A stretch of 64,000 nt of DNA. Origin: Rahnella aquatilis CIP 78.65 = ATCC 33071. Its GTDB lineage: Bacteria > Pseudomonadota > Gammaproteobacteria > Enterobacterales > Enterobacteriaceae. The position numbers were made by a program, and so were the translations under genes. The notes under the pieces are model-generated. The model worked only from the letters and a program-made list of their open reading frames with translations, was not told the origin of the DNA and did no database searches. Below are positions 33,701 through 40,886 of the stretch, piece by piece; the first letter of the stretch is position 1, and each line of letters opens with the position of its first letter. The stretch lies in the NCBI RefSeq assembly GCF_000241955.1, contig NC_016835.1, forward strand, positions 399,907 to 463,906, in the 5' to 3' direction.

Positions 33701-35203
33701 TCAGTTGATATCAGGGTGCTGGGCAATCAGATTCTTTCTTTTGGCTTCAAGTTCAATAATCTGCGCATCAATATCTTCAATTTTCTGCTCAATGTTATCG
33801 TGATGCTCCTGAAGAATTTCACGCGCCTCTGCACGGTCTGAAGCCGCCGGTGTTGCGCCTTTCAGCGGACGGTTGGCCGTTTCTTTCATGAAAATACCGG
33901 TCACAAGGCCAATCATGGCGACAACCATCAGGTAATACGCCGGCATGTACAGGTTATTGGTTGTTTCCACCAGCCACGCAGCGATCGTTGGCGTCAGGCC
34001 CGCAATCAGTACCGACACGTTGAAAGCAATCGCCAGCGCGCTGTAGCGGATATGCGTCGGGAACATAGCCGGTAATGTTGAGGCCATCACACCGATGAAG
34101 CAGTTCAGCAGTACCGCGAGGATCAGCAGACCTAAGAAAATCAGGCCTATGACATCACTGTTAATCAGAATGAAGCACGGGATCGCCAGAATAAACAGGC
34201 CGATACTGCCGATAATCACGAAAGGCTTTCGGCCAAATCGGTCACTGAGCATCCCCATAAAAGGCTGTACGAACAGCATACCGACCATGATGGCGATGAT
34301 GATCAGCACGCCGTGATCTTCAGAGTAATGCAGGCTGTGCGACAGGTAGCTCGGCATATACGTCAGCAGCATGTAGTAGGTGACGTTGGTGGCAATCACC
34401 ATGCCCACGCAGATAATCAGCGGACGCCATTGCTTGGTCAGGATTTCACGGAACGAGACTCTTGGCGGTTCTGCAATGTCTTTGCGCGCATCGCTGTCGA
34501 TTTTATCCACATGCTGCTGGAATGTCGGGGTTTCTTCCAGCGCGTGACGCAGGTAAATACCGATCAGGCCCAGCGGAGCGGCGATGAAGAACGGAATACG
34601 CCAGCCCCATTCGAGGAAGTTCGCCTCGCCCACAATGCTGGAAATCAGTACCACGACGCCTGCACCGAGAATAAAACCGGCGATGGAGCCGAAGTCCAGC
34701 CAACTGCCGAGGAAGCCACGTTTCCGGTCAGGAGAATATTCCGCCACGAAAATTGCTGCACCGGTGTATTCGCCACCGACCGAGAAACCCTGCGCTAATT
34801 TTGCCAGTAACAGCAAAATAGGTGCCCAGATACCGATGGAGGCATAACCCGGTATCAGCCCGATACAGAAGGTACTTACGGACATGATAATGATGGTGAC
34901 GGAAAGGACTTTCTGGCGGCCAAATTTGTCGCCAAGCGCACCGAAGAACAGGCCACCGAGCGGCCTGACGAGGAACGGAACGGAGAAGGTTGCCAGTGCG
35001 GCAATCATCTGAATACCCGGATCTGCCCCCGGGAAAAACACCTGCCCTAATGCAAAGGCCACAAAGCCATACACACCGAAATCAAACCATTCCATTGCAT
35101 TACCCAGCGCGGCGGCGGTAATGGCTTTTTTCAGTTTGGTGTCGTCAATGATAGTAATGTCATTGATTTGCATAGGTTTAACACGTTTTTTTCTTAATCT
35201 CAT
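33701..35203 (-). CDS. proP: Glycine betaine/L-proline:H+ symporter
   Basis: The 500-residue MFS symporter matches E. coli ProP: TAAALGNAMEWFDFGVYGF near the start, GALGDKFGRQKVLS, and the osmoregulatory C-terminal tail predicted to form a coiled coil (about residues 455-495, EILQEHHDNIEQKIEDIDAQ). It imports osmoprotectants under hyperosmotic stress. AAGGGATGTAAAAG precedes the ATG at 35203; an internal ATG 10 codons later has no ribosome site. The 290 bp upstream region, shared with ogl, is AT-rich. Confidence 0.93.
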   Translation of the reverse strand: MRLRKKRVKPMQINDITIIDDTKLKKAITAAALGNAMEWFDFGVYGFVAFALGQVFFPGADPGIQMIAALATFSVPFLVRPLGGLFFGALGDKFGRQKVLSVTIIIMSVSTFCIGLIPGYASIGIWAPILLLLAKLAQGFSVGGEYTGAAIFVAEYSPDRKRGFLGSWLDFGSIAGFILGAGVVVLISSIVGEANFLEWGWRIPFFIAAPLGLIGIYLRHALEETPTFQQHVDKIDSDARKDIAEPPRVSFREILTKQWRPLIICVGMVIATNVTYYMLLTYMPSYLSHSLHYSEDHGVLIIIAIMVGMLFVQPFMGMLSDRFGRKPFVIIGSIGLFILAIPCFILINSDVIGLIFLGLLILAVLLNCFIGVMASTLPAMFPTHIRYSALAIAFNVSVLIAGLTPTIAAWLVETTNNLYMPAYYLMVVAMIGLVTGIFMKETANRPLKGATPAASDRAEAREILQEHHDNIEQKIEDIDAQIIELEAKRKNLIAQHPDIN

Positions 35204-35421
35204 CTTTTACATCCCTTTTCTAAAATACTCCACCGTGTAAGCGTGAGATATTTTGTTCGTACTCTTTAATCATCCAGAGCATAAATAGTATTTGAACAAG
35301 CTATATCATTATAGGATGGTTTCACGCTGTGGCAAAAGCCAACCGTTTTGTGATCAGCTTTGCACTTTTGTTTTCACCCGCCGTCGTTTCACCTCACTAA
35401 GTGGTAATGTGTTTTCAAATT

Positions 35422-35440
35422 AATGAAACTGCATTTTAAT
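35422..35440. promoter_or_regulatory. KdgR-type operator upstream of ogl
   Basis: AATGAAACTGCATTTTAAT matches the left half of the KdgR box fully and most of the right half. It lies about 55 bp before the ogl start. Confidence 0.55.
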
Positions 35441-35495
35441 TAATGAAAAGGATGCCGGAACAGCGGCTCATTTCACATGACTTATGGGGTGAATC

Positions 35496-36677
35496 ATGGC
35501 AAAAGGTTCTCAGATTCAATTTAGTTTCCACACCGTTCAGGATCCTCAGACGGGTGTCCGCGTGACCCGTTTAACGCCGCCTGATGTGTTGTGTCATCGC
35601 AACTATTTCTATCAGAAATGCTTTACACGCGATGGCAATAAACTGTTGTTTGCCGGTGAGTTTGACGGCAACCGCAACTATTACTTGCTGGATCTTGGCA
35701 CACAGAAAGCGGTTCAGCTGACGGAAGGCAAAGGCGATAACACCTTTGGCGGTTTCCTCTCGCCGGATGATCAGTTTCTTTACTACGTCAAAAACGAACG
35801 CAGCCTGCAGCGGGTAACACTGGCTGATTTTAGCGAACATACTGTGTATCAGGTGCCGGAAGAATGGGTTGGCTACGGCACCTGGGTGGCCAATAGTGAA
35901 TGCACCAGTCTGGTCGGTATCGAAATCAGTCGTGAGGACTGGACGCCGCTGTCAGACTGGAAAATCTTCCAGGAGTTCTATCACAGCAATCCGCATTGCC
36001 GTCTGTTGCGTGTCGATTTACTCAGCGGGAAATCCCGGGTGATCCACGAGAAAAACGAATGGCTCGGACACCCGATTTATCGCCCGTTTGACGACAGCAC
36101 CGTCGCTTTCTGCCATGAAGGCCCTCACGATCTGGTTGATGCACGGATGTGGCTGGTGAATGAAGACGGCAGCGATGTACGCAAAGTGAAAGAACATGCA
36201 CCGGGTGAAAGCTGTACACACGAATTCTGGGTGCCGGACGGCTCCGCACTGATGTATGTGTCTTATCTGAAAGGTCAGCATGATCGCCATATCCGCCGCT
36301 TTGATCCGCAAACTGGCGAAGATATCTGTCTGATGACTATGCCGGCCTGTTCGCATCTGATGAGTAACGAGAATGGCACGCTGCTGGTCGGTGATGGTTC
36401 CGGTACGCCGGTTGATGTAAAAGACACCGCCAGCCATACCATTGAAAACGATCCGTGGCTGTATATTTTCGACGCCAGAACCCGTCGTCATGCCCCGCTG
36501 GCTGCGCATAACAGTTCATGGCAGGTGCTTGATGGTGACCGTCAGGTGACGCATCCGCACCCTTCTTTCTCGCCTGACGATCGTCACGTACTTTTCACCA
36601 CCGATTACGAAGGCTTACCGGCGCTGTATCTGGCGGAAATCCCGGATGCCCTGCTCAGTTCATTACGCAAGGATTAA
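35496..36677 (+). CDS. ogl: Oligogalacturonate lyase
   Basis: The 393-residue cytoplasmic protein matches Dickeya Ogl (MAKGSQIQFSFHTVQDPQTG, then VTRLTPPDVLCHRNYFYQKC). It belongs to the beta-propeller PL22 family, with Mn-binding histidines expected in CHEGPHDLVD, THEFWVPDG and THPHPSFSPDD. It cleaves saturated and unsaturated digalacturonates into 5-keto-4-deoxyuronate by beta-elimination. GGGGTGAATC precedes the ATG. kdgF follows after 3 bp, and a KdgR-type box is upstream. It supplies the substrate of the kdgF, dhuI-like and kduD products. Confidence 0.93.
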   Translation: MAKGSQIQFSFHTVQDPQTGVRVTRLTPPDVLCHRNYFYQKCFTRDGNKLLFAGEFDGNRNYYLLDLGTQKAVQLTEGKGDNTFGGFLSPDDQFLYYVKNERSLQRVTLADFSEHTVYQVPEEWVGYGTWVANSECTSLVGIEISREDWTPLSDWKIFQEFYHSNPHCRLLRVDLLSGKSRVIHEKNEWLGHPIYRPFDDSTVAFCHEGPHDLVDARMWLVNEDGSDVRKVKEHAPGESCTHEFWVPDGSALMYVSYLKGQHDRHIRRFDPQTGEDICLMTMPACSHLMSNENGTLLVGDGSGTPVDVKDTASHTIENDPWLYIFDARTRRHAPLAAHNSSWQVLDGDRQVTHPHPSFSPDDRHVLFTTDYEGLPALYLAEIPDALLSSLRKD

Positions 36678-36680
36678 CCG

Positions 36681-37001
36681 ATGTTTACCTTTAAAAAAGA
36701 TATTCCTTTACAGGATCTGGGGGACGGTGTGAGCCGTCGTGTTCTGGCGCATGACGGCACCATGATGGCCGTTGAAGTATACTTTGAAGAAGGCGCCGTC
36801 GGTCCGATGCATAACCATGTGCATGAACAGCTGACCTACGTGTTGTCCGGCCGGTTTAAATTCACTATCGGTGAGGAAACGCATGAAGTGAGCGCAGGCG
36901 ATACGCTGTATAAAAAACCGTACATCATGCACGGCTGCGTGTGTCTGGAGAAAGGGGTGTTGCTCGATACCTTTACGCCGCAACGACAGGATTTCTTGTA
37001 A
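36681..37001 (+). CDS. kdgF: KdgF-type cupin, unsaturated uronate linearising enzyme
   Basis: The 106-residue single-cupin protein has the metal-site pattern GPMHNHVHEQLTYVLSGRF with His/His/Gln(Glu) ligands, and a later His in KKPYIMHGCVCLE. KdgF speeds the opening of 4,5-unsaturated galacturonate to the linear 5-keto-4-deoxyuronate. It starts 3 bp after the ogl stop (AAGGATTAACCG), so the two are co-transcribed. The length is right for the family. Confidence 0.9.
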   Translation: MFTFKKDIPLQDLGDGVSRRVLAHDGTMMAVEVYFEEGAVGPMHNHVHEQLTYVLSGRFKFTIGEETHEVSAGDTLYKKPYIMHGCVCLEKGVLLDTFTPQRQDFL

Positions 37002-37017
37002 TTGTTACCCGCATAAT

Positions 37018-37049
37018 AAAACCGGTGCTACATGAGCACCGGTTTTTTT
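37018..37049 (+). terminator. Bidirectional terminator between kdgF and the dhuI-like gene
   Basis: ACCGGTGCT-ACATG-AGCACCGGT forms a perfect 9 bp stem, with seven T on the plus side and A-rich sequence on the other. It ends the ogl-kdgF transcript and probably the convergent one. Confidence 0.88.
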
Positions 37050-37070
37050 GACACCACAAAACACGAAATC

Positions 37071-37709
37071 TTACGCGAGGATTTCACGCACGAAGGTTTC
37101 GATCTCTTTGTTCTGGCAGTTTTCAAAGAAACATTTCTGGAAACGTTCGCCGGTGACGGCAGTTTTCACCAGTTCCGGATCGATGGCACGCAGGGTATCC
37201 AGATAGTTTTCTTTTACCACTGCGGCTTTCACCTGATTCAGAATACCGGCGTTGCGCACCTGAGGTTCTTTGCGGTCAGCCGGATAGCCTTCTCCTTTCA
37301 CGCCGGTAAAGGCCTTTTCGAAGATGAAACGCACGTTCAGTTCTGCGCCCCAGCCGAAGCCTTTAGCGAATGGCAGTGATAATGCATTGCCGTTGTTGAT
37401 TTGCGCAAACAGGAATGCATCCGCCGGATCAATACAATAACCGCAGTTAACGCCCGGATGAATGTTCAGAGACATCAGTGCGCCCTGGCCGGTGCCGCAG
37501 CCTGCAACGACAAAATCCACCGCTTTGGAATTGAGCAGAATACTGGCCATGATGCCCAGATGGATGTATGTCAGGTGGTGATCCTGTTCGTCAGACATGC
37601 CCACGTTGTAGACCGGATACTCTTTTTCCGATGCCACGGCGTTGAGTTCTTTCAGGATGATCGCGTTTTTAGCGGCCTGACTGTTTTCCATCATCAATGC
37701 AATTTTCAT
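37071..37709 (-). CDS. RpiB/LacA/LacB family isomerase, probable DhuI-type 5-keto-4-deoxyuronate isomerase
   Basis: The 212-residue protein has the RpiB/LacAB fold pattern (MKIALMMENSQAAKNAIILK; FVVAGCGTGQGALMSLNIHP with the catalytic Cys loop; GYCIDPADAFLFAQINNGN). It is longer than RpiB (about 150) and fits the DhuI-type isomerases (about 210) that convert 5-keto-4-deoxyuronate to 3-deoxy-D-glycero-2,5-hexodiulosonate. It lies 68 bp downstream of kduD on the same strand, where kduI would be expected, and no kduI is in the window. GAGGAAATCTC precedes the ATG. The enzyme name is inference from fold, length and context. Confidence 0.75.
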   Translation of the reverse strand: MKIALMMENSQAAKNAIILKELNAVASEKEYPVYNVGMSDEQDHHLTYIHLGIMASILLNSKAVDFVVAGCGTGQGALMSLNIHPGVNCGYCIDPADAFLFAQINNGNALSLPFAKGFGWGAELNVRFIFEKAFTGVKGEGYPADRKEPQVRNAGILNQVKAAVVKENYLDTLRAIDPELVKTAVTGERFQKCFFENCQNKEIETFVREILA

Positions 37710-37777
37710 GAGATTTCCTCTTTGGGCAGCGGGGTAACCCGCTGCTGTCGGTGAATGTTTATCAATAATTAGCGTGC

Positions 37778-38539
37778 TTAACGCGCCAGCCAGCCGCCGT
37801 CAACGGCAATGGTGTAGCCATTGATATAGTCGGAAGCCGGTGAAGACAGGAACACAACCGGCCCCATCAGATCAGAAGGCAGGCCCCAGCGGCCGGCAGG
37901 TATACGCCCCAGAATCTCTTCGCTGCGTGCTTCATCGGCACGAAGTTGCTGGGTGTTGTTGGTCGCCATATAGCCCGGCGCAATCGCATTCACGTTGATG
38001 TTGTGCTTCGCCCATTCGTTGGCCAGCAGACGGGTGACACCCATGACGGCGCTTTTCGATGCGGTATAAGAAGGCACACGGATGCCGCCCTGATAGGAAA
38101 GCATCGAGGCGATATTAATGATTTTGCCGCCGGTACCCTGAGCGATAAATTGTTTGGCGACAGCCTGTGACATGAAGAACACGGATTTGATGTTCAGGTT
38201 CATCACATCATCCCAGTTCTTTTCGCTGAACTCGATGGCGTCTTCACGGCGAATGATCCCGGCGTTATTGACCAGAATATCCAGATGCCCCATCTCTGCG
38301 ACAGCACGTTCCAGCAACGCCGGAATAACTTTTGTGTCGCTCAGATCGGCGGTCAGGCTCAGGAAACGGCGACCTGTTGCGCCGACGCGCTCGATAGTTT
38401 CAGTGGGTTCGACAATGTTGATCCCAACAATGTCACAGCCGGCTTCGGCGAGGCCGATTGCCATACCCTGACCCAAACCGGTGTCGCATCCGGTCACTAC
38501 CGCGACTTTTCCCTGAAGCGAGAAATTATCCAGAATCAT
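37778..38539 (-). CDS. kduD: 2-dehydro-3-deoxy-D-gluconate 5-dehydrogenase
   Basis: The 253-residue short-chain dehydrogenase matches KduD: MILDNFSLQGKVAVVTGCDT with the Rossmann TGxxxGxG, NNAGI, and the catalytic Y-x3-K in SYTASKSA. It reduces 3-deoxy-D-glycero-2,5-hexodiulosonate to KDG with NADH. The start is the ATG at 38539 behind AAAGGAACCATC; an ATG 6 codons earlier has no ribosome site. A KdgR-type palindrome lies about 125 bp upstream. Confidence 0.93.
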   Translation of the reverse strand: MILDNFSLQGKVAVVTGCDTGLGQGMAIGLAEAGCDIVGINIVEPTETIERVGATGRRFLSLTADLSDTKVIPALLERAVAEMGHLDILVNNAGIIRREDAIEFSEKNWDDVMNLNIKSVFFMSQAVAKQFIAQGTGGKIINIASMLSYQGGIRVPSYTASKSAVMGVTRLLANEWAKHNINVNAIAPGYMATNNTQQLRADEARSEEILGRIPAGRWGLPSDLMGPVVFLSSPASDYINGYTIAVDGGWLAR

Positions 38540-38557
38540 GATGGTTCCTTTATGCAT

Positions 38558-38932
38558 AAAACGGAGGCGAATACGCTTTTCCGCAGGACTATTGGTTGCC
38601 GGGCTGTGCCCGGCGCTGAAATGATAAAAGGAGTTTAGCGATAAAATTCCCGCAACTCAAGAAATTGAAACGTCATTTCAATTTATGTGAACTTTGATGT
38701 CGTTTTTTGTTGGGTGGATCACGTCCTGACGCGGAGTGTCAGGCCAATGCCAAAAACAGAGTGCAGAAAATGGCGAGACGCACAGCAAAGCGCCTGGTGA
38801 AATTAATCATCGGGAGGAATTCTGGAGAGGAAATGGAAGTTTATGAGGGAGAGAAAAATTCACTGCCCGGCGGGGATGCCGGGCCAGCGGTACACGCTCA
38901 CGAGATAAACGCAGCGTAAGCAGAGATAAGAG
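38558..38932. other. Intergenic region between kduD and rarA
   Basis: 375 bp hold the kduD promoter with its KdgR box and the 3' flank of rarA. A GC-rich hairpin (CCCGGC...GCCGGG near 38875-38890) may end the rarA region. A 70-codon TTG-start frame here has no coding features and is not called. Confidence 0.5.
38664..38682. promoter_or_regulatory. KdgR-type operator upstream of kduD
   Basis: ATTGAAACGTCATTTCAAT is a near-perfect palindrome that fits the KdgR box shape (AATGAAACANTGTTTCATT). It is upstream of kduD and the dhuI-like gene. Confidence 0.68.
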
Positions 38933-39289
38933 TTAGTGCAGGCAGCCCTGGCATTCAGTTGCCAGATTCAGCCCGCGACGCCAGTCGCCCGGAGTCTGAC
39001 CAAACTGTCGTTTGAAACTGCGGGTGAAAGACTGTTGTGAGTCGAAGCCCAGCGAAATCGCAACGCTGACGATAGGTTCGCCGCTGCTGGCCAGCATATC
39101 GGCAGATTTCTTCAGTTTTTTCTCACGAATGTATTCCCCCATCGGCAAGCCGGTGTGCTCTTTAAACATACGCTGCAGATACCAGCGGGAATAACCTGCC
39201 CGCTTGGCGACCGTTTTAATATCCAGTCGTTCTTCCAGATTGTGATCGATCCACTCGATCAGGTCGTGAATGAAATCCTCGGTTCTCAT
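38933..39289 (-). CDS. rarA: AraC-family activator RarA (MarA/SoxS/RamA type)
   Basis: The 118-residue protein is a single AraC DNA-binding domain with two helix-turn-helix parts (VAKRAGYSRWYLQRMFKEHT and VAISLGFDSQQSFTRSFKRQ). It is similar in size to MarA, SoxS and RamA. Its position next to oqxAB and a downstream oqxR matches the Klebsiella rarA-oqxAB-oqxR locus, where RarA activates oqxAB and other multidrug genes. The start is the ATG at 39289 after GGAGACTTGCC; a longer frame reading upstream to 39580 has a weaker start and an unrelated sequence. A marbox-like site and inverted repeats lie in the region shared with oqxA. Confidence 0.88.
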   Translation of the reverse strand: MRTEDFIHDLIEWIDHNLEERLDIKTVAKRAGYSRWYLQRMFKEHTGLPMGEYIREKKLKKSADMLASSGEPIVSVAISLGFDSQQSFTRSFKRQFGQTPGDWRRGLNLATECQGCLH

Positions 39290-39364
39290 GGCAAGTCTCC
39301 TGCTTCTTTTTCGTTTGCGCCCCCCGAGGGCGACTCGTCTTTTTATACGTTGACCCAGTTTTTG

Positions 39365-39395
39365 ATTAAATGCAAGTTTTACTATTGCATTTAAT
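39365..39395. promoter_or_regulatory. Perfect 11 bp inverted repeat upstream of rarA
   Basis: ATTAAATGCAA-GTTTTACTA-TTGCATTTAAT has 11 bp perfect arms 20 bp apart centre to centre, 76 bp before the rarA start. The geometry is that of a dimeric-regulator operator. OqxR is the likely candidate but this is unproved. Confidence 0.6.
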
Positions 39396-39442
39396 TGGCG
39401 GTTACCGGATAGTCTCATCACCCAAGGTAAACGTTCTGTAAA

Positions 39443-39461
39443 ATAGCACATAAAGTGTAAC
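39443..39461 (+). promoter_or_regulatory. Marbox-like site upstream of oqxA
   Basis: ATAGCACATAAAGTGTAAC matches the marbox consensus (AYNGCACNNWNNRYYAAAY) at most fixed positions. It lies between rarA and oqxA, as expected for activation by RarA/MarA-type proteins. Confidence 0.6.
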
Positions 39462-39512
39462 AGTAATTCTTGCACTTTAGTAAGCGCATCTCTACAATCC
39501 CCTCGAATCAAT

Positions 39513-39531
39513 TGTATCAGTATTTGATACA
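39513..39531. promoter_or_regulatory. Operator-like inverted repeat in the oqxA leader
   Basis: TGTATCA-GTATT-TGATACA has perfect 7 bp arms and lies 116 bp before the oqxA start. It probably overlaps the promoter region and suits a TetR- or Rrf2-type repressor. Confidence 0.6.
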
Positions 39532-39646
39532 TTATTGTGCTGATGAACAGCACAAGTCCCAAAAAAGTCGGATCAGGCAAAGGACGTTACCCGGCGGACA
39601 GGCCGGTGTATTGCCTGACAGCACTTACACACTGGAAATAAAAATA

Positions 39647-40870
39647 ATGATGAACCTGCAAAAATCACAGGTTGTTGTACGCGGCCGCTCCGGTGGCACG
39701 CCTTTAACATTGCGCCTTTCAGGGGTTGCGCTGATGGTTGCCCTGCTTGCCGGGTGTGATAACAGCGTGGCGCAAAATGCTGCACCGCCTGCTCCGCAGG
39801 TCAGCGCGGCAGATGTGTTAATTAAACCAATCAGTCAGTGGGACGCTTTTAACGGACGCGTGGAAGCGGTGCAAAGTGTCCAGTTGCGGCCGCGCGTATC
39901 CGGCTACATCGATAAAGTGAATTATCAGGAAGGCCAGGAAGTGAAAAAGGGGCAGGTACTGTTTACCATCGATGACCGCACTTACCGGGCTGCACAGGAA
40001 CAGGCAAAGGCTGAACTGGTGCGCGCGCGCAATCAGGCCAGTCTGGCGAGGAGTGAATCAGCACGAACGGAAGCGCTGATCGGTACGCTGGCTGTGTCGA
40101 AAGAAGTGGCGGAGCAACGTCGTTCGGCAGCTTCGCAGGCGCAGTCCGATGTGCTGGCCGCTCAGGCACAGCTGGATATGGCGCAGCTGAATCTTGATTT
40201 CACCCGCGTCATCTCCCCGATTGATGGTCGCGCCAGCCGTGCGATGATCACGACCGGCAATCTGGTCACCGCGGGCGACAGTGCCAGTGTGCTGACCACT
40301 GTGGTGTCACTCGATACGGTCTATGTGTATTTCGATGTAGATGAAGGGACTTTCCTGCGTTATCAGGCGCTGGCCCGCGAAGGAAAACTCAATGACAGCC
40401 CGCAAAGTCGCTTACCGGTTCATGTCGGGCTGGTGGGTGAAAACGGCTATCCACATCAGGGCGTGGTCGATTTTACTGACAATCAGCTGAACGCCGGCAC
40501 AGGTACTATCCGCATGCGTGCTCTGCTGGATAACCGCGACCGCACGTTTACGCCGGGATTATTTGCCCGCGTTCAGATGCCGGGCAGCGCTCAGTTCAAC
40601 GCCCTGCTGGTGGACGATAAAGCCATCCTTACCGATCAGGATCGTAAATTCGTTTATGTGGTTGATAAAGAAGGCAAGGCGCAGCGACGTGATGTGGAAA
40701 TTGGCCGCATGTTCGGAGGATTACGCATCGTGCAGAAAGGCCTCGAAGCAGGCGACCGCGTGATCATCGACGGCGTACAGAAAGTGTTTATGCCGGGCAT
40801 GCCGGTCAACGCCAAAACCGTCAGCATGGCGGCTAATACTGTCACCCCGGCCGCCCCTGCCGTTCAATAA
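39647..40870 (+). CDS. oqxA: RND efflux membrane-fusion protein OqxA
   Basis: The 407-residue periplasmic adaptor has a lipoprotein signal (VALMVALLAGC, Cys at the lipobox). Its mature start DNSVAQNAAPPAPQVSAADV is nearly that of Klebsiella OqxA. Barrel-sandwich and hairpin segments follow (QLRPRVSGYIDKVNYQEGQE; then DFTRVISPIDGRASRAMITT). It links OqxB to a TolC-type outer-membrane channel for efflux of quinolones, chloramphenicol and olaquindox. The start is at ATG-ATG 39647/39650 with a weak GGAAATAAA ribosome site; the open frame reaching back to 39470 is leader. oqxB follows after 16 bp. Confidence 0.92.
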   Translation: MMNLQKSQVVVRGRSGGTPLTLRLSGVALMVALLAGCDNSVAQNAAPPAPQVSAADVLIKPISQWDAFNGRVEAVQSVQLRPRVSGYIDKVNYQEGQEVKKGQVLFTIDDRTYRAAQEQAKAELVRARNQASLARSESARTEALIGTLAVSKEVAEQRRSAASQAQSDVLAAQAQLDMAQLNLDFTRVISPIDGRASRAMITTGNLVTAGDSASVLTTVVSLDTVYVYFDVDEGTFLRYQALAREGKLNDSPQSRLPVHVGLVGENGYPHQGVVDFTDNQLNAGTGTIRMRALLDNRDRTFTPGLFARVQMPGSAQFNALLVDDKAILTDQDRKFVYVVDKEGKAQRRDVEIGRMFGGLRIVQKGLEAGDRVIIDGVQKVFMPGMPVNAKTVSMAANTVTPAAPAVQ

Positions 40871-40886
40871 AAGAGAATCCTGACTC

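Noticed and set aside
38707..38919. 70-codon TTG-start frame between kduD and rarA
   Set aside because: No ribosome site, low-complexity protein, and it overlaps the 3' flank hairpin.
39290..39580. N-terminal extension of rarA
   Set aside because: The ATG at 39289 has GGAG at the right spacing and gives the standard length of the MarA/RamA group; the extra 97 residues cover the operator region.
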